From JAOAJC01 sp964354195 (GTDB taxonomy: Archaea; Nanobdellota; Nanobdellia; Pacearchaeales; GW2011-AR1): a DNA stretch of 33,141 nucleotides. Within the stretch, counting starts at the first letter, position 1; every line of letters starts with the position of its first letter. The notes below the pieces were generated by a model. That model was not told where the DNA came from, did not search any database, and was given only the letters and a program-made list of their open reading frames with translations. The DNA is taken from assembly GCA_964354195.1 (NCBI GenBank), contig CAYGYN010000025.1, positions 1-33,141 on the forward strand. Reading direction: 5' to 3'. A program made the position numbers and the translations under genes. Shown piece after piece: positions 17,179-25,693 of this stretch.

Positions 17179-17180
17179 TT

Positions 17181-18068
17181 CTATGTAGCCCTCCTTTCAT
17201 CTTTATCGAGAGGTGGTTGTGTTTTTGTATCTTCATCTCTAAACATCACTTCAAGCCTGTTTTCTATTGCTTTTACTTCAGGAAGAGCAAATGCCTCTGG
17301 GGCACTTGTTTGCTCCCCTACAAATCCTTTTTCATTATCCCTATTGAATCTTTCCTCAAGAGAATCCCCTCTTATTGGAGCAATCATTGTAGAACCATCT
17401 TTCTCTCTTATAGTCATCTTCATGCTTGAATTGTTTGAAGCATGGCATTTGTTCATAAAATCTTCAACATAATTCCTGTAAATATTGCGATTCGCATATT
17501 TGCTGCGCCCACCAACAGCATAACTGGCTGTAAGGCTGTTTAACTGAACTGAATCTATAGTTATTCCCTTCTTTCTTAGTTCAGGCTCTCTTTTTATGTA
17601 CTTGCCTGCAAGCCCTTCGAGCTTCGGATCTTCTGATTTTCCTGATGCAGTTGATATGCCTGCCCTGTACTGGATATTTGCAAATATATCTGCAGCAATA
17701 TCATCTGTGCTGTTAATCCGGTAATCACCGCTGCTTGAGAGTTCGCTCCTTCTGTTGAGCTGGAAGCGGTAAACCTCCAAAAGCCTTTTCTTAAACTCAG
17801 CATCCTCATTGCAATATCCCCTCAGGACTTCCTTAAGAGCAAGCTTCTGCTCCACATCGAGATTATTTGTAAATAATTTGTAGAGCCTTGCAGCAGTGTT
17901 ATAATTGAGACTCTCCGGATTCTCAACCAGCATCAGAGAGTTATGAATTATATTTGCTAGTCTCCTGATTGAGAGCCCATTAAGCTTATCTATAGGCCTG
18001 CTCTCATATGTTTCTGCTCCAGTTCTTTGAACTGGCACAGCTGTTAATATTTCTGTCATGGAAATCAT
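17181..18068 (-). CDS. Unknown, probably cytosolic protein
   Basis: Encodes 295 residues, or 292 if ATG 18059 is used. I do not recognise the family. There is no signal peptide or membrane helix; the sequence is largely helical and charged (NYNTAARLYKLFTNNLDVEQ, FKKRLLEVYRFQLNRRSE) with an acidic-basic C-terminus (DEDTKTQPPLDKDERRAT). The A/T-rich TTTATTAAATA upstream (around 18081-18091, minus strand) could serve as TATA for either start. It is co-transcribed with the secreted coiled-coil gene downstream, but nothing in the sequence shows a shared role. Confidence 0.55.
   Translation of the reverse strand: MISMTEILTAVPVQRTGAETYESRPIDKLNGLSIRRLANIIHNSLMLVENPESLNYNTAARLYKLFTNNLDVEQKLALKEVLRGYCNEDAEFKKRLLEVYRFQLNRRSELSSSGDYRINSTDDIAADIFANIQYRAGISTASGKSEDPKLEGLAGKYIKREPELRKKGITIDSVQLNSLTASYAVGGRSKYANRNIYRNYVEDFMNKCHASNNSSMKMTIREKDGSTMIAPIRGDSLEERFNRDNEKGFVGEQTSAPEAFALPEVKAIENRLEVMFRDEDTKTQPPLDKDERRAT
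17189..17194 (-). promoter_or_regulatory. Ribosome binding site of the DUF5667 gene
   Basis: GGAGGG on the minus strand, 10 nt before ATG 17178 and inside the end of the upstream gene. Internal operon genes in this window tend to have such sites, while first genes lack them. Confidence 0.6.
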
Positions 18069-18128
18069 AGGAATAATAGCTATTTAATAAATCCGTGAAA
18101 CAAGATGAAACAACGTTGGAACAAGATT

Positions 18129-18965
18129 TTACTTCAATCTTATCTTGTTGGTATTGCCAAAAGGCACTTTATCAACCAAATTTCTGGATTCAAGATTTCT
18201 GATTACTCTTGAGAGCTTTGCTTTCGAGAAGCCCGTCTTTATCTGGAGCTCTCTCTGCCACATTTCTCCCCTGTCTGCCTGTTTTAGAAGAGAGATTACT
18301 GCTTTTTCTGACTCAATAAGATGACTTTCTATTGGGGCTTTCTCTGCTTTCTTTTCCTTAACTGCATGTTTTCCTTTCATTAGCTTGTCATAAATAAAAT
18401 ATAGGATTAAAACACCAACAATAATACCTAAAATCCAAGTTAACCATATTACCCATCCTGAGGATTTTGATTTTATGTTCACAAAAACAGGCATGTCGTT
18501 TCCTGCCTGAACATCCTTGAGATTCCAAAGCACAAAAATCTGCTCTCCATCTGTGCCTATCTCAGACGGTTTTGGGAATACCTTGTCATTGTCTAGATAA
18601 TATCCTTCTTTCAAGACAAGCTTTATCTGCACCTCGTCAACTGGGAAATTGAAGGTTATCTTGTTTACAAGATAATAGCCCTCTTTTGACTTCTCAAGAG
18701 CGCTTTGAGTTATGTAGCTGACATCAACCTCTTTTCCAGAGAGAGTTAATTTGTCAGCTGAGAGAATATAGTTCAAGTTTGATGAGAGAGATGTTGCATC
18801 TGAAGGCAAATCCAAAGAAATTGTCTGGGAGGAATCAAGAGAAATCTCGTGTTTGACAAGAAGCTTACTGTCTACCTGATTGAACTCGAGATTGTAAGAT
18901 GAAGCCGAGACGAAGGATACTAAGAAAAATAGAAATATTGTAAAAATAAAAAGTTTTTTGTACAT
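18129..18965 (-). CDS. Membrane-anchored winged-helix regulator
   Basis: Encodes 278 residues with a one-component transmembrane regulator layout: signal peptide (about 1-21), a predicted extracellular beta-rich domain (about 22-168), one transmembrane helix (170-193, GWVIWLTWILGIIVGVLILY), a basic linker, and a cytoplasmic winged-helix domain (about 219-278; ISLLKQADRGEMWQRELQIK, GFSKAKLSRVIRNLESRNLV). The C-terminal domain resembles archaeal MarR/helix-turn-helix regulators that are membrane-bound in euryarchaea and DPANN. It could relay an envelope signal to DNA directly. It is the third gene of the lysS operon, with a good ribosome site GGAGG at 18971-18975. Confidence 0.8.
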   Translation of the reverse strand: MYKKLFIFTIFLFFLVSFVSASSYNLEFNQVDSKLLVKHEISLDSSQTISLDLPSDATSLSSNLNYILSADKLTLSGKEVDVSYITQSALEKSKEGYYLVNKITFNFPVDEVQIKLVLKEGYYLDNDKVFPKPSEIGTDGEQIFVLWNLKDVQAGNDMPVFVNIKSKSSGWVIWLTWILGIIVGVLILYFIYDKLMKGKHAVKEKKAEKAPIESHLIESEKAVISLLKQADRGEMWQRELQIKTGFSKAKLSRVIRNLESRNLVDKVPFGNTNKIRLK

Positions 18966-18970
18966 TTATG

Positions 18971-18975
18971 CCTCC
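18971..18975 (-). promoter_or_regulatory. Ribosome binding site of the membrane regulator
   Basis: GGAGG on the minus strand, directly after the TAA of the histone-fold gene and 5 nt before ATG 18965. Confidence 0.7.
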
Positions 18976-19152
18976 TTACAAGTCCCTTGCTTGCAAGGTT
19001 CTTCTGCCGTTGGCTTTTGTCCTTTCTGCAGCTTCCTTCAAGAGATGCAAGACTTTCTTGTTCAAAGCCCCTGGAACATCACTTGAAACCTGCAAATCAG
19101 GAACAGTAGCCTTTATCTTGCTCTTCACGATAAGGTCAATATCTTCTGCCAT
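18976..19152 (-). CDS. Small histone-fold protein (DUF1931-like)
   Basis: Encodes 58 residues, starting MAEDIDLIVKSKIKATVPDL and ending TKANGRRTLQARDL. This matches the short archaeal DUF1931-type proteins, which have one histone fold: an N-terminal (L)IVKSK helix, a central ALNKKVLHLLKEAAER helix and a final NGR-T-x-x-x-RDL strand-loop-helix start like that of archaeal histones. It may bind DNA or pair with another histone-fold protein. The ATG follows the lysS TAA with no gap, and GGGGG lies about 9 nt upstream inside lysS. Translation of the downstream regulator starts right after its stop. Confidence 0.82.
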   Translation of the reverse strand: MAEDIDLIVKSKIKATVPDLQVSSDVPGALNKKVLHLLKEAAERTKANGRRTLQARDL

Positions 19153-20700
19153 TTATTTTTTACCCCCTTTTTGTTTCTTTTTTTCTTTTAAAGATTTATT
19201 CTCTTCTTTTTTCTCAGTTTTAATTTCTGCTTGCTCTGGCTTCATGAATGGGAATAATATAATGTCCCTTATACTCTGCTGCCCAAGGAGAAGAATCATC
19301 ATTCTGTCTATACCCAAGCCAAGCCCTCCTGTTGGAGGCAAGCCGACTTCAAGCGCATTGATAAAGTCCTTGTCATAAGGATTTGCCTCTTCCACGCCTT
19401 TCTTTAACTTTTCTGACTGCTCTTCAAGCAATTTTTTCTGGAGAACAGGGTCATTCAGTTCTGAATATGCATTGCCCAGCTCTGCTCCGAGGCAGAATGG
19501 CTCAAATCTTTCTATAAGCCGCTCATCTTTCCTGTGAAGCTTGCATAGCGGGGTGGTTTCTTTTGGATGGTCTGTTATGAATATCGGCTGGATTAGCGCC
19601 TTCTCGCAGAAATGCTCAAATATCGCGGCGACAAGCATGCCCCAGCTCTTCTCCTTGTATTCGATGTGTTTCTCCTCGGCGAATTTCAAGAGCTCTTTCT
19701 CAGTCATTTTAAGAACATCTATTCCTGCGGACTTCTTGATTGCCTCTGCCATAGTCATTCTCTTCCAAGGTGTTTTGAAATCGAGAGTAACTTCACCAAT
19801 CTTGACTTTTGTTGTGCCAAGCACCTTTTTGCAGGCATATTCATATATTGATTCGAAAAGAGACATCATGCCATTGTAATCAGCATATGCCTGATAGAGT
19901 TCCATCATTGTAAATTCAGGATTGTGCCATTTGTCTATTCCCTCATTCCTGAAGTTTCTTGCTATAGAAAATACCCTATCGAGCCCCCCGACAGTCAGTC
20001 TCTTCAGATATAATTCAGGAGAGATTGCAAGGAATAAATCCATATTCAATGCATTAAGATGTGTTTTGAATGGACGCGCTGCTGCTCCACCATAGACTGT
20101 TTGCAAATATGGAGTGTCAACTTCCACAAAACCTTTTGACTTTAAAAATTCACGAATAGCACCGATTATTTTCTCGCGCTTGATGAAGACTTCCTTAACA
20201 TCAGGACTCATAAGCAAATCAAGATACCTCTTCCTATATCTCTCCTCCTTATCTTCAAGCCCATGCCATTTGTCTGGAAGGGGGAGAAGTGATTTAGACA
20301 AGAGCTCGAGCTTTTTTGCAAGAATTGACAATTCGCCGCGCTGAGTCCTTAGAAGATTCCCTTCAAATCCGAAGAAATCCCCTGCATCTGCATATTTCTT
20401 AAAGAACTTTATGACTTCAGCAGGAGTCTCTCCTTCTTGAATATTTACCTGTATTTTTCCAGAGCCATCTTGAACAACAACAAAAATAATCTTCCCTATA
20501 TCTCGGATAGCCATAATTCTGCCGGCAATCTTGGCATGCTCTTTTGAATTCTCACCATTTTTCAGCTTCTTGAATTTCTCCTGCAGTGCTGAGGCAGAAT
20601 TCTGGGCATCGTAAGAATATGGATAAGGCTCTATCTTTTGGGCCCTTAATTCCTTTAACTTTCTTAGCCTCTCATTTACAATCTCGTCTTGGCGGGACAT
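19153..20700 (-). CDS. lysS: Lysyl-tRNA synthetase, class II
   Basis: Encodes 515 residues. It has an N-terminal OB-fold anticodon-binding domain (about 57-135; IAGRIMAIRDIGKIIFVVVQ), then the class II catalytic core: motif 1 around FVEVDTPYLQ (191-200), motif 2 FRNEGIDKWHNPEFTMME (250-267), motif 3 GLGLGIDRMMILL (about 459-471). It charges tRNA-Lys with lysine. Many archaea use the unrelated class I enzyme instead, so the class II form is a lineage clue. A lysine-rich tail (about 490-515, ending KQKGGKK) extends past the usual end. TATA TATTTAAAT lies 29 nt before the ATG. First gene of a three-gene operon. Confidence 0.95.
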   Translation of the reverse strand: MSRQDEIVNERLRKLKELRAQKIEPYPYSYDAQNSASALQEKFKKLKNGENSKEHAKIAGRIMAIRDIGKIIFVVVQDGSGKIQVNIQEGETPAEVIKFFKKYADAGDFFGFEGNLLRTQRGELSILAKKLELLSKSLLPLPDKWHGLEDKEERYRKRYLDLLMSPDVKEVFIKREKIIGAIREFLKSKGFVEVDTPYLQTVYGGAAARPFKTHLNALNMDLFLAISPELYLKRLTVGGLDRVFSIARNFRNEGIDKWHNPEFTMMELYQAYADYNGMMSLFESIYEYACKKVLGTTKVKIGEVTLDFKTPWKRMTMAEAIKKSAGIDVLKMTEKELLKFAEEKHIEYKEKSWGMLVAAIFEHFCEKALIQPIFITDHPKETTPLCKLHRKDERLIERFEPFCLGAELGNAYSELNDPVLQKKLLEEQSEKLKKGVEEANPYDKDFINALEVGLPPTGGLGLGIDRMMILLLGQQSIRDIILFPFMKPEQAEIKTEKKEENKSLKEKKKQKGGKK

Positions 20701-20720
20701 ATCAAGAAAAAATAAGTGCG

Positions 20721-20729
20721 ATTTAAATA
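20721..20729 (-). promoter_or_regulatory. TATA box of the lysS operon
   Basis: TATTTAAAT on the minus strand begins 29 nt before ATG 20700, fitting a leaderless message. Confidence 0.6.
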
Positions 20730-20753
20730 CCTTTAGATTAAGGGCTATAAAGC

Positions 20754-21029
20754 CTAAATATACATGATTTTGAAGTCCTTGAAATCCTGGAATTTCTCTT
20801 CTTTCTCCTCAACTTTTCTCAAATTAGAGTGGGCTGGACCGCGCTTGCAGATGGCAATCATGTTATCCACGTTCTCCTGGTTGCCCTCTATGAAGATTTC
20901 TATTCTTCCATCGTCGAGATTGCGGACATATCCAAAAACCCCGAGCTTGTCAGCATTATCTTTAATAAAACGCCTAAAGAAAACTCCTTGGACTGTTCCT
21001 GAGATATGTAACCTAACTGCTTTTTTCAT
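20754..21029 (-). CDS. acyP: Acylphosphatase
   Basis: Encodes 91 residues, the usual size. The signature GTVQGVFFRRF holds the catalytic Arg19, and GYVRNLDDGRIEI holds the catalytic Asn37. The enzyme hydrolyses acyl phosphates to a carboxylate and phosphate in the cytosol. TATATTAA begins 29 nt before the ATG (21058 on the minus strand). That TATA box overlaps the last bases before the stop of the DUF362 gene, which lies upstream on the same strand, so acyP probably has its own transcript. Confidence 0.94.
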   Translation of the reverse strand: MKKAVRLHISGTVQGVFFRRFIKDNADKLGVFGYVRNLDDGRIEIFIEGNQENVDNMIAICKRGPAHSNLRKVEEKEEKFQDFKDFKIMYI

Positions 21030-21060
21030 TATTAGAAATAAAGATTGAGATTAATATAGT

Positions 21061-21843
21061 TTACTGATTTGGCTGCGCTGTCTCTAAAACTGGTTCTTTG
21101 TCAGGCTTCTCAAGGAAATTTTCTTCAACAAGACGGATATAGCCAACTTCTCTCCAATCAAGTCCTAGAAGCTTGGCTGCCTGCTTGTCCACCTCCTTGG
21201 GAATACCTGCAAAGATCACCCCTCTCTCGGAAGAGTCAATGAGCGCGAAATCTGGCATCTTGCACTTGAGAATATCATGGACAGAATATTTTATAGGCCA
21301 GTTTCTTATTTTTGATTTCTTTTTCGTGAAGAATCCTTTATAGTATGCAGAAGGGAATGCCCCAAGCATATTTGAAAGTGCGCCCGACATTGAGGTTTCT
21401 TCATCTGTAGTGAGGTAAGGAAGCGAGATTACAAAGCTTTCTTTTAGGATTTTTGGATACATTATCTCGTCGAACTTCATGAAATCATATTCTTCTATTC
21501 TTTCAACCTCTGTGTTGTTTAAATCTATCAAGCCTACTGAATATCTTTCTGCGAGTTTTGCATAGCCTAGCTGATTGAATAACTCTGTTGTATCAACACC
21601 ATCTGCACCTTCTGCTATAAATACCTCTGCAACAGGATTCTTGTTCTTCAGGCAGAAACGAAGAACCTGCTCGACAAAAGCGACAGGTGTTGAAAGAGAT
21701 TTCTCTCCGACTAGTGGCTTTAATGAAGGCTTAAGAACAATCTTGCTGTGCTTTTTCAGCTCTTTTGAGAGATTTATCAGTTCAAGAAGCCTTGGAATTG
21801 TCTCTGAATATGTCCTAAACTTTATTGAAACACCCTTTGCCAT
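21061..21843 (-). CDS. DUF362 domain protein
   Basis: Encodes 260 residues with the DUF362 pattern: KIVLKPSLKPLVGEKSLSTP near the N-terminus, an AEVFIAEGADGVDTTELF block, ESFVISLPYLTTDEETSMSG and SNMLGAFPS. No cysteine clusters are seen, so the ferredoxin-like iron-sulfur part carried by some DUF362 proteins is missing. The biochemical role of the domain is not established. The C-terminal ~20 residues are low-complexity (KPDKEPVLETAQPNQ). TTAAAAAC about 28 nt upstream of ATG 21843 (minus strand) is a likely TATA element. Confidence 0.8.
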   Translation of the reverse strand: MAKGVSIKFRTYSETIPRLLELINLSKELKKHSKIVLKPSLKPLVGEKSLSTPVAFVEQVLRFCLKNKNPVAEVFIAEGADGVDTTELFNQLGYAKLAERYSVGLIDLNNTEVERIEEYDFMKFDEIMYPKILKESFVISLPYLTTDEETSMSGALSNMLGAFPSAYYKGFFTKKKSKIRNWPIKYSVHDILKCKMPDFALIDSSERGVIFAGIPKEVDKQAAKLLGLDWREVGYIRLVEENFLEKPDKEPVLETAQPNQ

Positions 21844-21910
21844 GAATTATCATGAAAAATGCAGTTTTTAATCATTATTATAGTGGATTATAGAATTTTA
21901 ATCAGTTATT

Positions 21911-22534
21911 TTAGTTGGATTTTAATTTGCCAGAGTCTTCCCTTCTGTCTATTTCGTTGTTCACGACAGCAACTGTCTGGGAAGCGAAATAAACTCTCTT
22001 GCCTATTGAGACAGGAGTGCAGAGTTTCTTTAATCGCTTGAGTTCTTTATCCGGCAAACCCTTGTGGTCGCCAAGAATAAAGATTGGATTTTCCTTTATT
22101 TCTGCGGTTCTTATGTCTTCGCCGTCAGCATCAAGCACATAAATATTTCTTCCCTGTTCAGATAAATCTTTTACTAAATCCAACAAACCTTTTTTTTCTA
22201 TCCAGAATCCTGGGAAAACCTCGCGCTTCTCGCCTTCGCGGTATTTGTAAAGCATTTTTTTAAGAACAGAGGAAACATCTTTTTTGGCAAGATAGATTTT
22301 GTCAACGCCTGTTTCGCCCTCTGTAACAGGAAAAAGCTCGAGATGCCTTGGGGGTGTTGGAGGGCCCGCAAAAAGCAAGTGAAGCTTTGCATCTGTCCTT
22401 AGTTTGTGGCTTAGGAAGAAAGATGCAATAACCACATGGATTGCGATATCTATTCTTCCTGACTCCTGCAAATCTTCTTTTACATAGCTTCCTGCTGTAG
22501 GGGCTGTCCTCGAATAATAGATGAATTCTCTCAT
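21911..22534 (-). CDS. trmY: tRNA (pseudouridine54-N1)-methyltransferase TrmY
   Basis: Encodes 207 residues, the family size. It starts MREFIYYSRTAPTAG as TrmY proteins do, and the SPOUT knot region shows FAGPPTPPRHLELFP, NPIFILGDHKGLP and CTPVSIGKRVYFASQTVAVV with the conserved Cys and the NNEID end. TrmY methylates pseudouridine 54 in the T-loop of archaeal tRNAs to m1-pseudouridine. TTAAAAACC begins 28 nt before the ATG on the minus strand. It is divergent from the DedA pair; the two start codons are about 80 nt apart. Confidence 0.92.
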   Translation of the reverse strand: MREFIYYSRTAPTAGSYVKEDLQESGRIDIAIHVVIASFFLSHKLRTDAKLHLLFAGPPTPPRHLELFPVTEGETGVDKIYLAKKDVSSVLKKMLYKYREGEKREVFPGFWIEKKGLLDLVKDLSEQGRNIYVLDADGEDIRTAEIKENPIFILGDHKGLPDKELKRLKKLCTPVSIGKRVYFASQTVAVVNNEIDRREDSGKLKSN

Positions 22535-22586
22535 GAATTAATTAAAGGGGTGTGGTTTTTAAGCTTAACATAATAATACATAAGGG

Positions 22587-22593
22587 TTAAAAA
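22587..22593 (+). promoter_or_regulatory. TATA box of the DedA pair
   Basis: TTAAAAA begins 28 nt before ATG 22615. Confidence 0.45.
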
Positions 22594-22614
22594 TCATTAT
22601 TAACTTGGATATAG

Positions 22615-23220
22615 ATGATATTTATTGAGGGGATAATAACTAATTTAATCGTACATTTTTACACAATTTCATTCATTAGCGGGCTAATTGGAGAGGAAAC
22701 TGTGCTGTTTTTGACATTCCTTGCAAGCCACAGCATGATGCATGTCAAGATAATGTTTGTTCTGGCGCCGCTGGGAATCATTCTCATAGATATAATCTAT
22801 TTCTCAATTGGCAGAACAAAGCTATTGAAAAAGCTAAGGGAGAAGCTAATATTTCACAGATATCTGAGAATACCTAAGTTTGTTGTCGAATTTGAGCACA
22901 AACGCACTTTTTTAACGCTGGCTATGACAAAATTCATCTTGAGCACAAGAGTAGCCACAATTATTTATCTTGGAGCAAAGGGCGAGCTAAGATATTGGAA
23001 ATTCATAATTTATGATATTGTCGCTATTGAAATATGGGCCGCTGTTATGATTCCGCTTGCGTGGCTTGCTGGCAAAGGTTTCACGACAGGATTGCATATT
23101 GTTAAAGATTTCTCAAAATTTGCAGGCATTGCATTAATTTTCTGCCTTATTGTTTATTTAGTAAACAGAATAATAGAGAATTATCTGATGAAAGGAAAAT
23201 CTCCCAAAGAGGTAAAATAA
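22615..23220 (+). CDS. DedA/VTT-family membrane protein 1
   Basis: Encodes 201 residues with hydrophobic segments at about 18-38, 45-66, 98-120, 124-150 and 168-190, and DedA-type landmarks: GLIGEETVLFLTFLA early, IDIIYFSIGR after the second segment, and a conserved Arg in KFILSTRVATIIYLGAKG. The DedA/SNARE-associated (VTT) family includes lipid scramblases and transporters, for example for undecaprenyl phosphate in bacteria. The substrate here is unknown. The gene at 23222 follows by 1 nt and encodes a paralogue, so the two may form a heteromer. Confidence 0.78.
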   Translation: MIFIEGIITNLIVHFYTISFISGLIGEETVLFLTFLASHSMMHVKIMFVLAPLGIILIDIIYFSIGRTKLLKKLREKLIFHRYLRIPKFVVEFEHKRTFLTLAMTKFILSTRVATIIYLGAKGELRYWKFIIYDIVAIEIWAAVMIPLAWLAGKGFTTGLHIVKDFSKFAGIALIFCLIVYLVNRIIENYLMKGKSPKEVK

Positions 23221-23221
23221 A

Positions 23222-23824
23222 ATGGATATAGTTAATTTTGCGATATGGCTGAAACCACTGATAATTGCACATGCTTATCCAATCATATTTTTTGCCATAA
23301 TGGCTTGGGGAGATATTTCTGTGCTTGCAGTCTCATTCCTTGCAGCGCAAGGTTTTATCTCTGTTTTGACTATTGCTATTATTGCAGTTGCAGCCACATT
23401 TGCTGCAGATTCATTATGGTTCTTGCTTTCTGTCTCTGGTGTGATGGACAATGTGCCTATTTGGAAGCCTTTTCATGGAACTTACTTAAGGCTTGAGAAG
23501 AGAATAGAAAAAATAAGCAGGCATAATGACTTGATAATGCTGCTCCTCTCAAAGTTTGTATACGGCACAAGAGTTGTTACAATTGCCTATCTTGCACACT
23601 CTAAAAAAATAAAATACACTAAGTTTATAGAACATGACATGATATCCAGCATTCTTTGGCTTGCATTCCTCGTACCAATTGGATGGCTTGCAGGAAGGGG
23701 CTTCTGGTGGATATCTAATGTTCTTAGTGATTTGAGACTTGCAATAACTTTTGTTATTGCAGTTATAGTGCTGTTTGTTATCTTTGAAGAATTGATTAAG
23801 AAAAGGCTTCTTGGAAAATATTAG
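23222..23824 (+). CDS. DedA/VTT-family membrane protein 2
   Basis: Encodes 200 residues and is a diverged tandem paralogue of the 22615 product: the same layout of hydrophobic segments, SKFVYGTRVVTIAYLAHSK in place of KFILSTRVATIIYLGAKG, and IGWLAGRGF versus LAWLAGKGF. The acidic membrane motif near residue 26 is reduced (AWGDISVLAVSFLAAQ) compared with the GEE of copy 1. A GAGGT site about 10 nt before the ATG lies inside the end of gene 1. Same operon, likely the same membrane complex. Confidence 0.75.
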   Translation: MDIVNFAIWLKPLIIAHAYPIIFFAIMAWGDISVLAVSFLAAQGFISVLTIAIIAVAATFAADSLWFLLSVSGVMDNVPIWKPFHGTYLRLEKRIEKISRHNDLIMLLLSKFVYGTRVVTIAYLAHSKKIKYTKFIEHDMISSILWLAFLVPIGWLAGRGFWWISNVLSDLRLAITFVIAVIVLFVIFEELIKKRLLGKY

Positions 23825-23846
23825 TTCAGAATAAACTCAGGGAAAA

Positions 23847-24716
23847 CTAGTTGAGCACGAACTCGGGCTTTCCAAATAAGTCTCCTTTGCCGATAAAATT
23901 GTAGCAACCTATAAACTTATCCTCGGAAAAGACAGCAATCTTATCCCCTTCTAATAGTTTCCCTTTTATTTCTTCATTTTCGACAAAGTTATTAAATATC
24001 GGGGAGCCTGTCAAGCATTTCTTAACAACATCCCTTCTTATAAAAACAACAGGAAGAACTTGAGAGATAATTTCTCCGGGAATTAGTATTTTTCTTATTA
24101 ATTCCTCATTTCCTTTCTTGTATTCCTCAACTGCTTTTTCAAAATCATACAAGTTTATTGCATCTTTCTCTTCAAATATGCCTGCCTGTGTTCTTCTTAA
24201 CTCGAGCATGTGAGCTCCGCCTATTTTCTCGCCCAAATCATGAATAAGTTTCCTTATGTATGTTCCTGCCTGGACAACAGAGAGAAAAACAACATCTTTT
24301 CCTTCTCTTTCGATGATTTCAAACTCTTTTATCTCGCGAACTCTCTCTGCTCTTTTAACTCTGGAGCGGACAGGAGGCAGCTGGGTTATCTTACCGATAA
24401 ATTTCTTAATTTCATCTTTTAATTTCTTTTCATCTATATCCTCATGCAGACGCATTATCCCCACATAAGTTTTATCGCGATGCATTAGATAATCGTTTAA
24501 ACGACAAGCTCTGTTCAAAGCCACTGGCAGAACTCCTGTGACTATTGGGTCAAGGGTTCCAAGATGAGAGGTTTTTCTAAGCTCAAGAATTTTCTTTACG
24601 AAGTGAGAAACTGAGAAACTTGTAGGACCAGAAGGCTTGTCAAGGTTAATTATTGAGAATTCCATCAATTCTGGAATTGTTTTTTCTGATTTTAGCTTCT
24701 CTATGTCTATTTCCAT
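23847..24716 (-). CDS. cbf5: tRNA/rRNA pseudouridine synthase Cbf5 (TruB family)
   Basis: Encodes 289 residues from ATG 24716 (MEIDIEKLKSEKTIPELMEF); the open frame continues 23 codons upstream but that part has no family similarity and would overlap the divergent promoter. Catalytic block: SHLGTLDPIVTGVLPVAL with the catalytic Asp; also NLDKPSGPTSF, QLPPVRSRVKRAER and GTYIRKLIHDLGEKIGGAHM. A C-terminal PUA domain follows (about 208-280). Cbf5 is the catalytic subunit of the archaeal H/ACA RNP and can also modify tRNA U55. It is shorter than usual because the C-terminal tail is reduced. Confidence 0.92.
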   Translation of the reverse strand: MEIDIEKLKSEKTIPELMEFSIINLDKPSGPTSFSVSHFVKKILELRKTSHLGTLDPIVTGVLPVALNRACRLNDYLMHRDKTYVGIMRLHEDIDEKKLKDEIKKFIGKITQLPPVRSRVKRAERVREIKEFEIIEREGKDVVFLSVVQAGTYIRKLIHDLGEKIGGAHMLELRRTQAGIFEEKDAINLYDFEKAVEEYKKGNEELIRKILIPGEIISQVLPVVFIRRDVVKKCLTGSPIFNNFVENEEIKGKLLEGDKIAVFSEDKFIGCYNFIGKGDLFGKPEFVLN

Positions 24717-24735
24717 GATAAACTGAGCATAACAA

Positions 24736-24746
24736 TTATTAAAAAA
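24736..24746. promoter_or_regulatory. Shared divergent promoter, cbf5 / YvcK-like gene
   Basis: TTATTAAAAAA reads as TTTTTTAATAA on the minus strand. Its ends lie about 29-31 nt from ATG 24767 (plus) and ATG 24716 (minus). One A/T tract may serve both start codons. Confidence 0.45.
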
Positions 24747-24766
24747 CCTTGTGAATGGGCATAAAT

Positions 24767-25693
24767 ATGCAAAAGATAGTGACAATAGGCGGGGGAACAG
24801 GGCATTTCCAGATTCTCAGAGGCTTGAAAAATTATGGGTGCGAGATTACAGCAATTGTCAATATGTCAGATGATGGTGGCTCAAGCGGCAAACTAAGGGA
24901 TGAATATGGGATTTTGCCGCCAGGGGACGCAAGGCAGTGCCTGGTTGCGCTTGCAGACGAGGATGAAAGCAGGCTATTGAGGGATATGTTTTCATTCCGT
25001 TTCAAGGATGGGCATAATCTAGGGAATTTGATGATAACTGCGCTTGCAGGGATATCTGGAAGCTCTGCGCAGGCGATAAAAGACGCAAGCAAACTCTTGA
25101 ACATAAAAGGGAATGTTCTGCCAGTTACAACCGACGATGTAATCTTGCATGGTGAGGATGCTGATGGAAAAATACTGAAAGGGCAGACAGAAGTCAGTTA
25201 TCCAAAAGACAATAATATTACGATAAAAAGAATCTTCAATATTCCTGAAGCATTTTTGTATAAAGAAGCAGGGGAGGCAATAAGAAATGCCGACAAGATA
25301 GTGATTTGCCCTGGTGAACTTTATGGAAGCATTCTGCCTAATTTTATAGTGGGAGGAATGCGGGAAGCATTGCAGGAATCAAAGGCAAAGAAAATCTATG
25401 TCTGCAATCTTTTCACAAAGGAAGGTAGTTATAATTTCAAGGCAGGAGATTTCGTTAGAGAGATTGAGAAATATGCAGGAATCAGACTTGATAAAATAAT
25501 AGTAGGAACAGGCAGGCCCAGCATTGATGCTTTAAGGAAATATCTTGGGGAGAATTCAAAATTAGTTGAGGATGACTTGGGAAGCGACGAGCGCATTATC
25601 AGAGGAGATTATGCTGCAGAATACCCCTCTGCTGAAAAAACATTATTGAGGCATGTTCCTGAGAAAATTGCAAGGGCAATTATGGCTGCTTAA
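24767..25693 (+). CDS. YvcK/CofD-family protein
   Basis: Encodes 308 residues from ATG 24767 (MQKIVTIGGGTGHFQILRGL); ATG 24755 is also in frame but too close to the promoter. The GGGTG nucleotide-binding loop (residues 8-12), VNMSDDGGSSGKLRDEYG, PPGDARQCLVAL and HNLGNLMITAL are diagnostic of the YvcK (gluconeogenesis factor) branch of the CofD-like superfamily; IVICPGELYGSILPNF is also typical. Bacterial YvcK binds UDP-sugars and influences cell envelope and carbon metabolism. Without F420 genes in view, 2-phospholactate transferase activity is less likely. The last 4 bases overlap the end of alkD. Confidence 0.88.
   Translation: MQKIVTIGGGTGHFQILRGLKNYGCEITAIVNMSDDGGSSGKLRDEYGILPPGDARQCLVALADEDESRLLRDMFSFRFKDGHNLGNLMITALAGISGSSAQAIKDASKLLNIKGNVLPVTTDDVILHGEDADGKILKGQTEVSYPKDNNITIKRIFNIPEAFLYKEAGEAIRNADKIVICPGELYGSILPNFIVGGMREALQESKAKKIYVCNLFTKEGSYNFKAGDFVREIEKYAGIRLDKIIVGTGRPSIDALRKYLGENSKLVEDDLGSDERIIRGDYAAEYPSAEKTLLRHVPEKIARAIMAA

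Noticed and set aside
24717..24785. A 23-codon N-terminal extension of Cbf5.
   Set aside because: It would cross the divergent promoter, it has no Cbf5 similarity, and ATG 24716 lies at the right distance from the TATA element.
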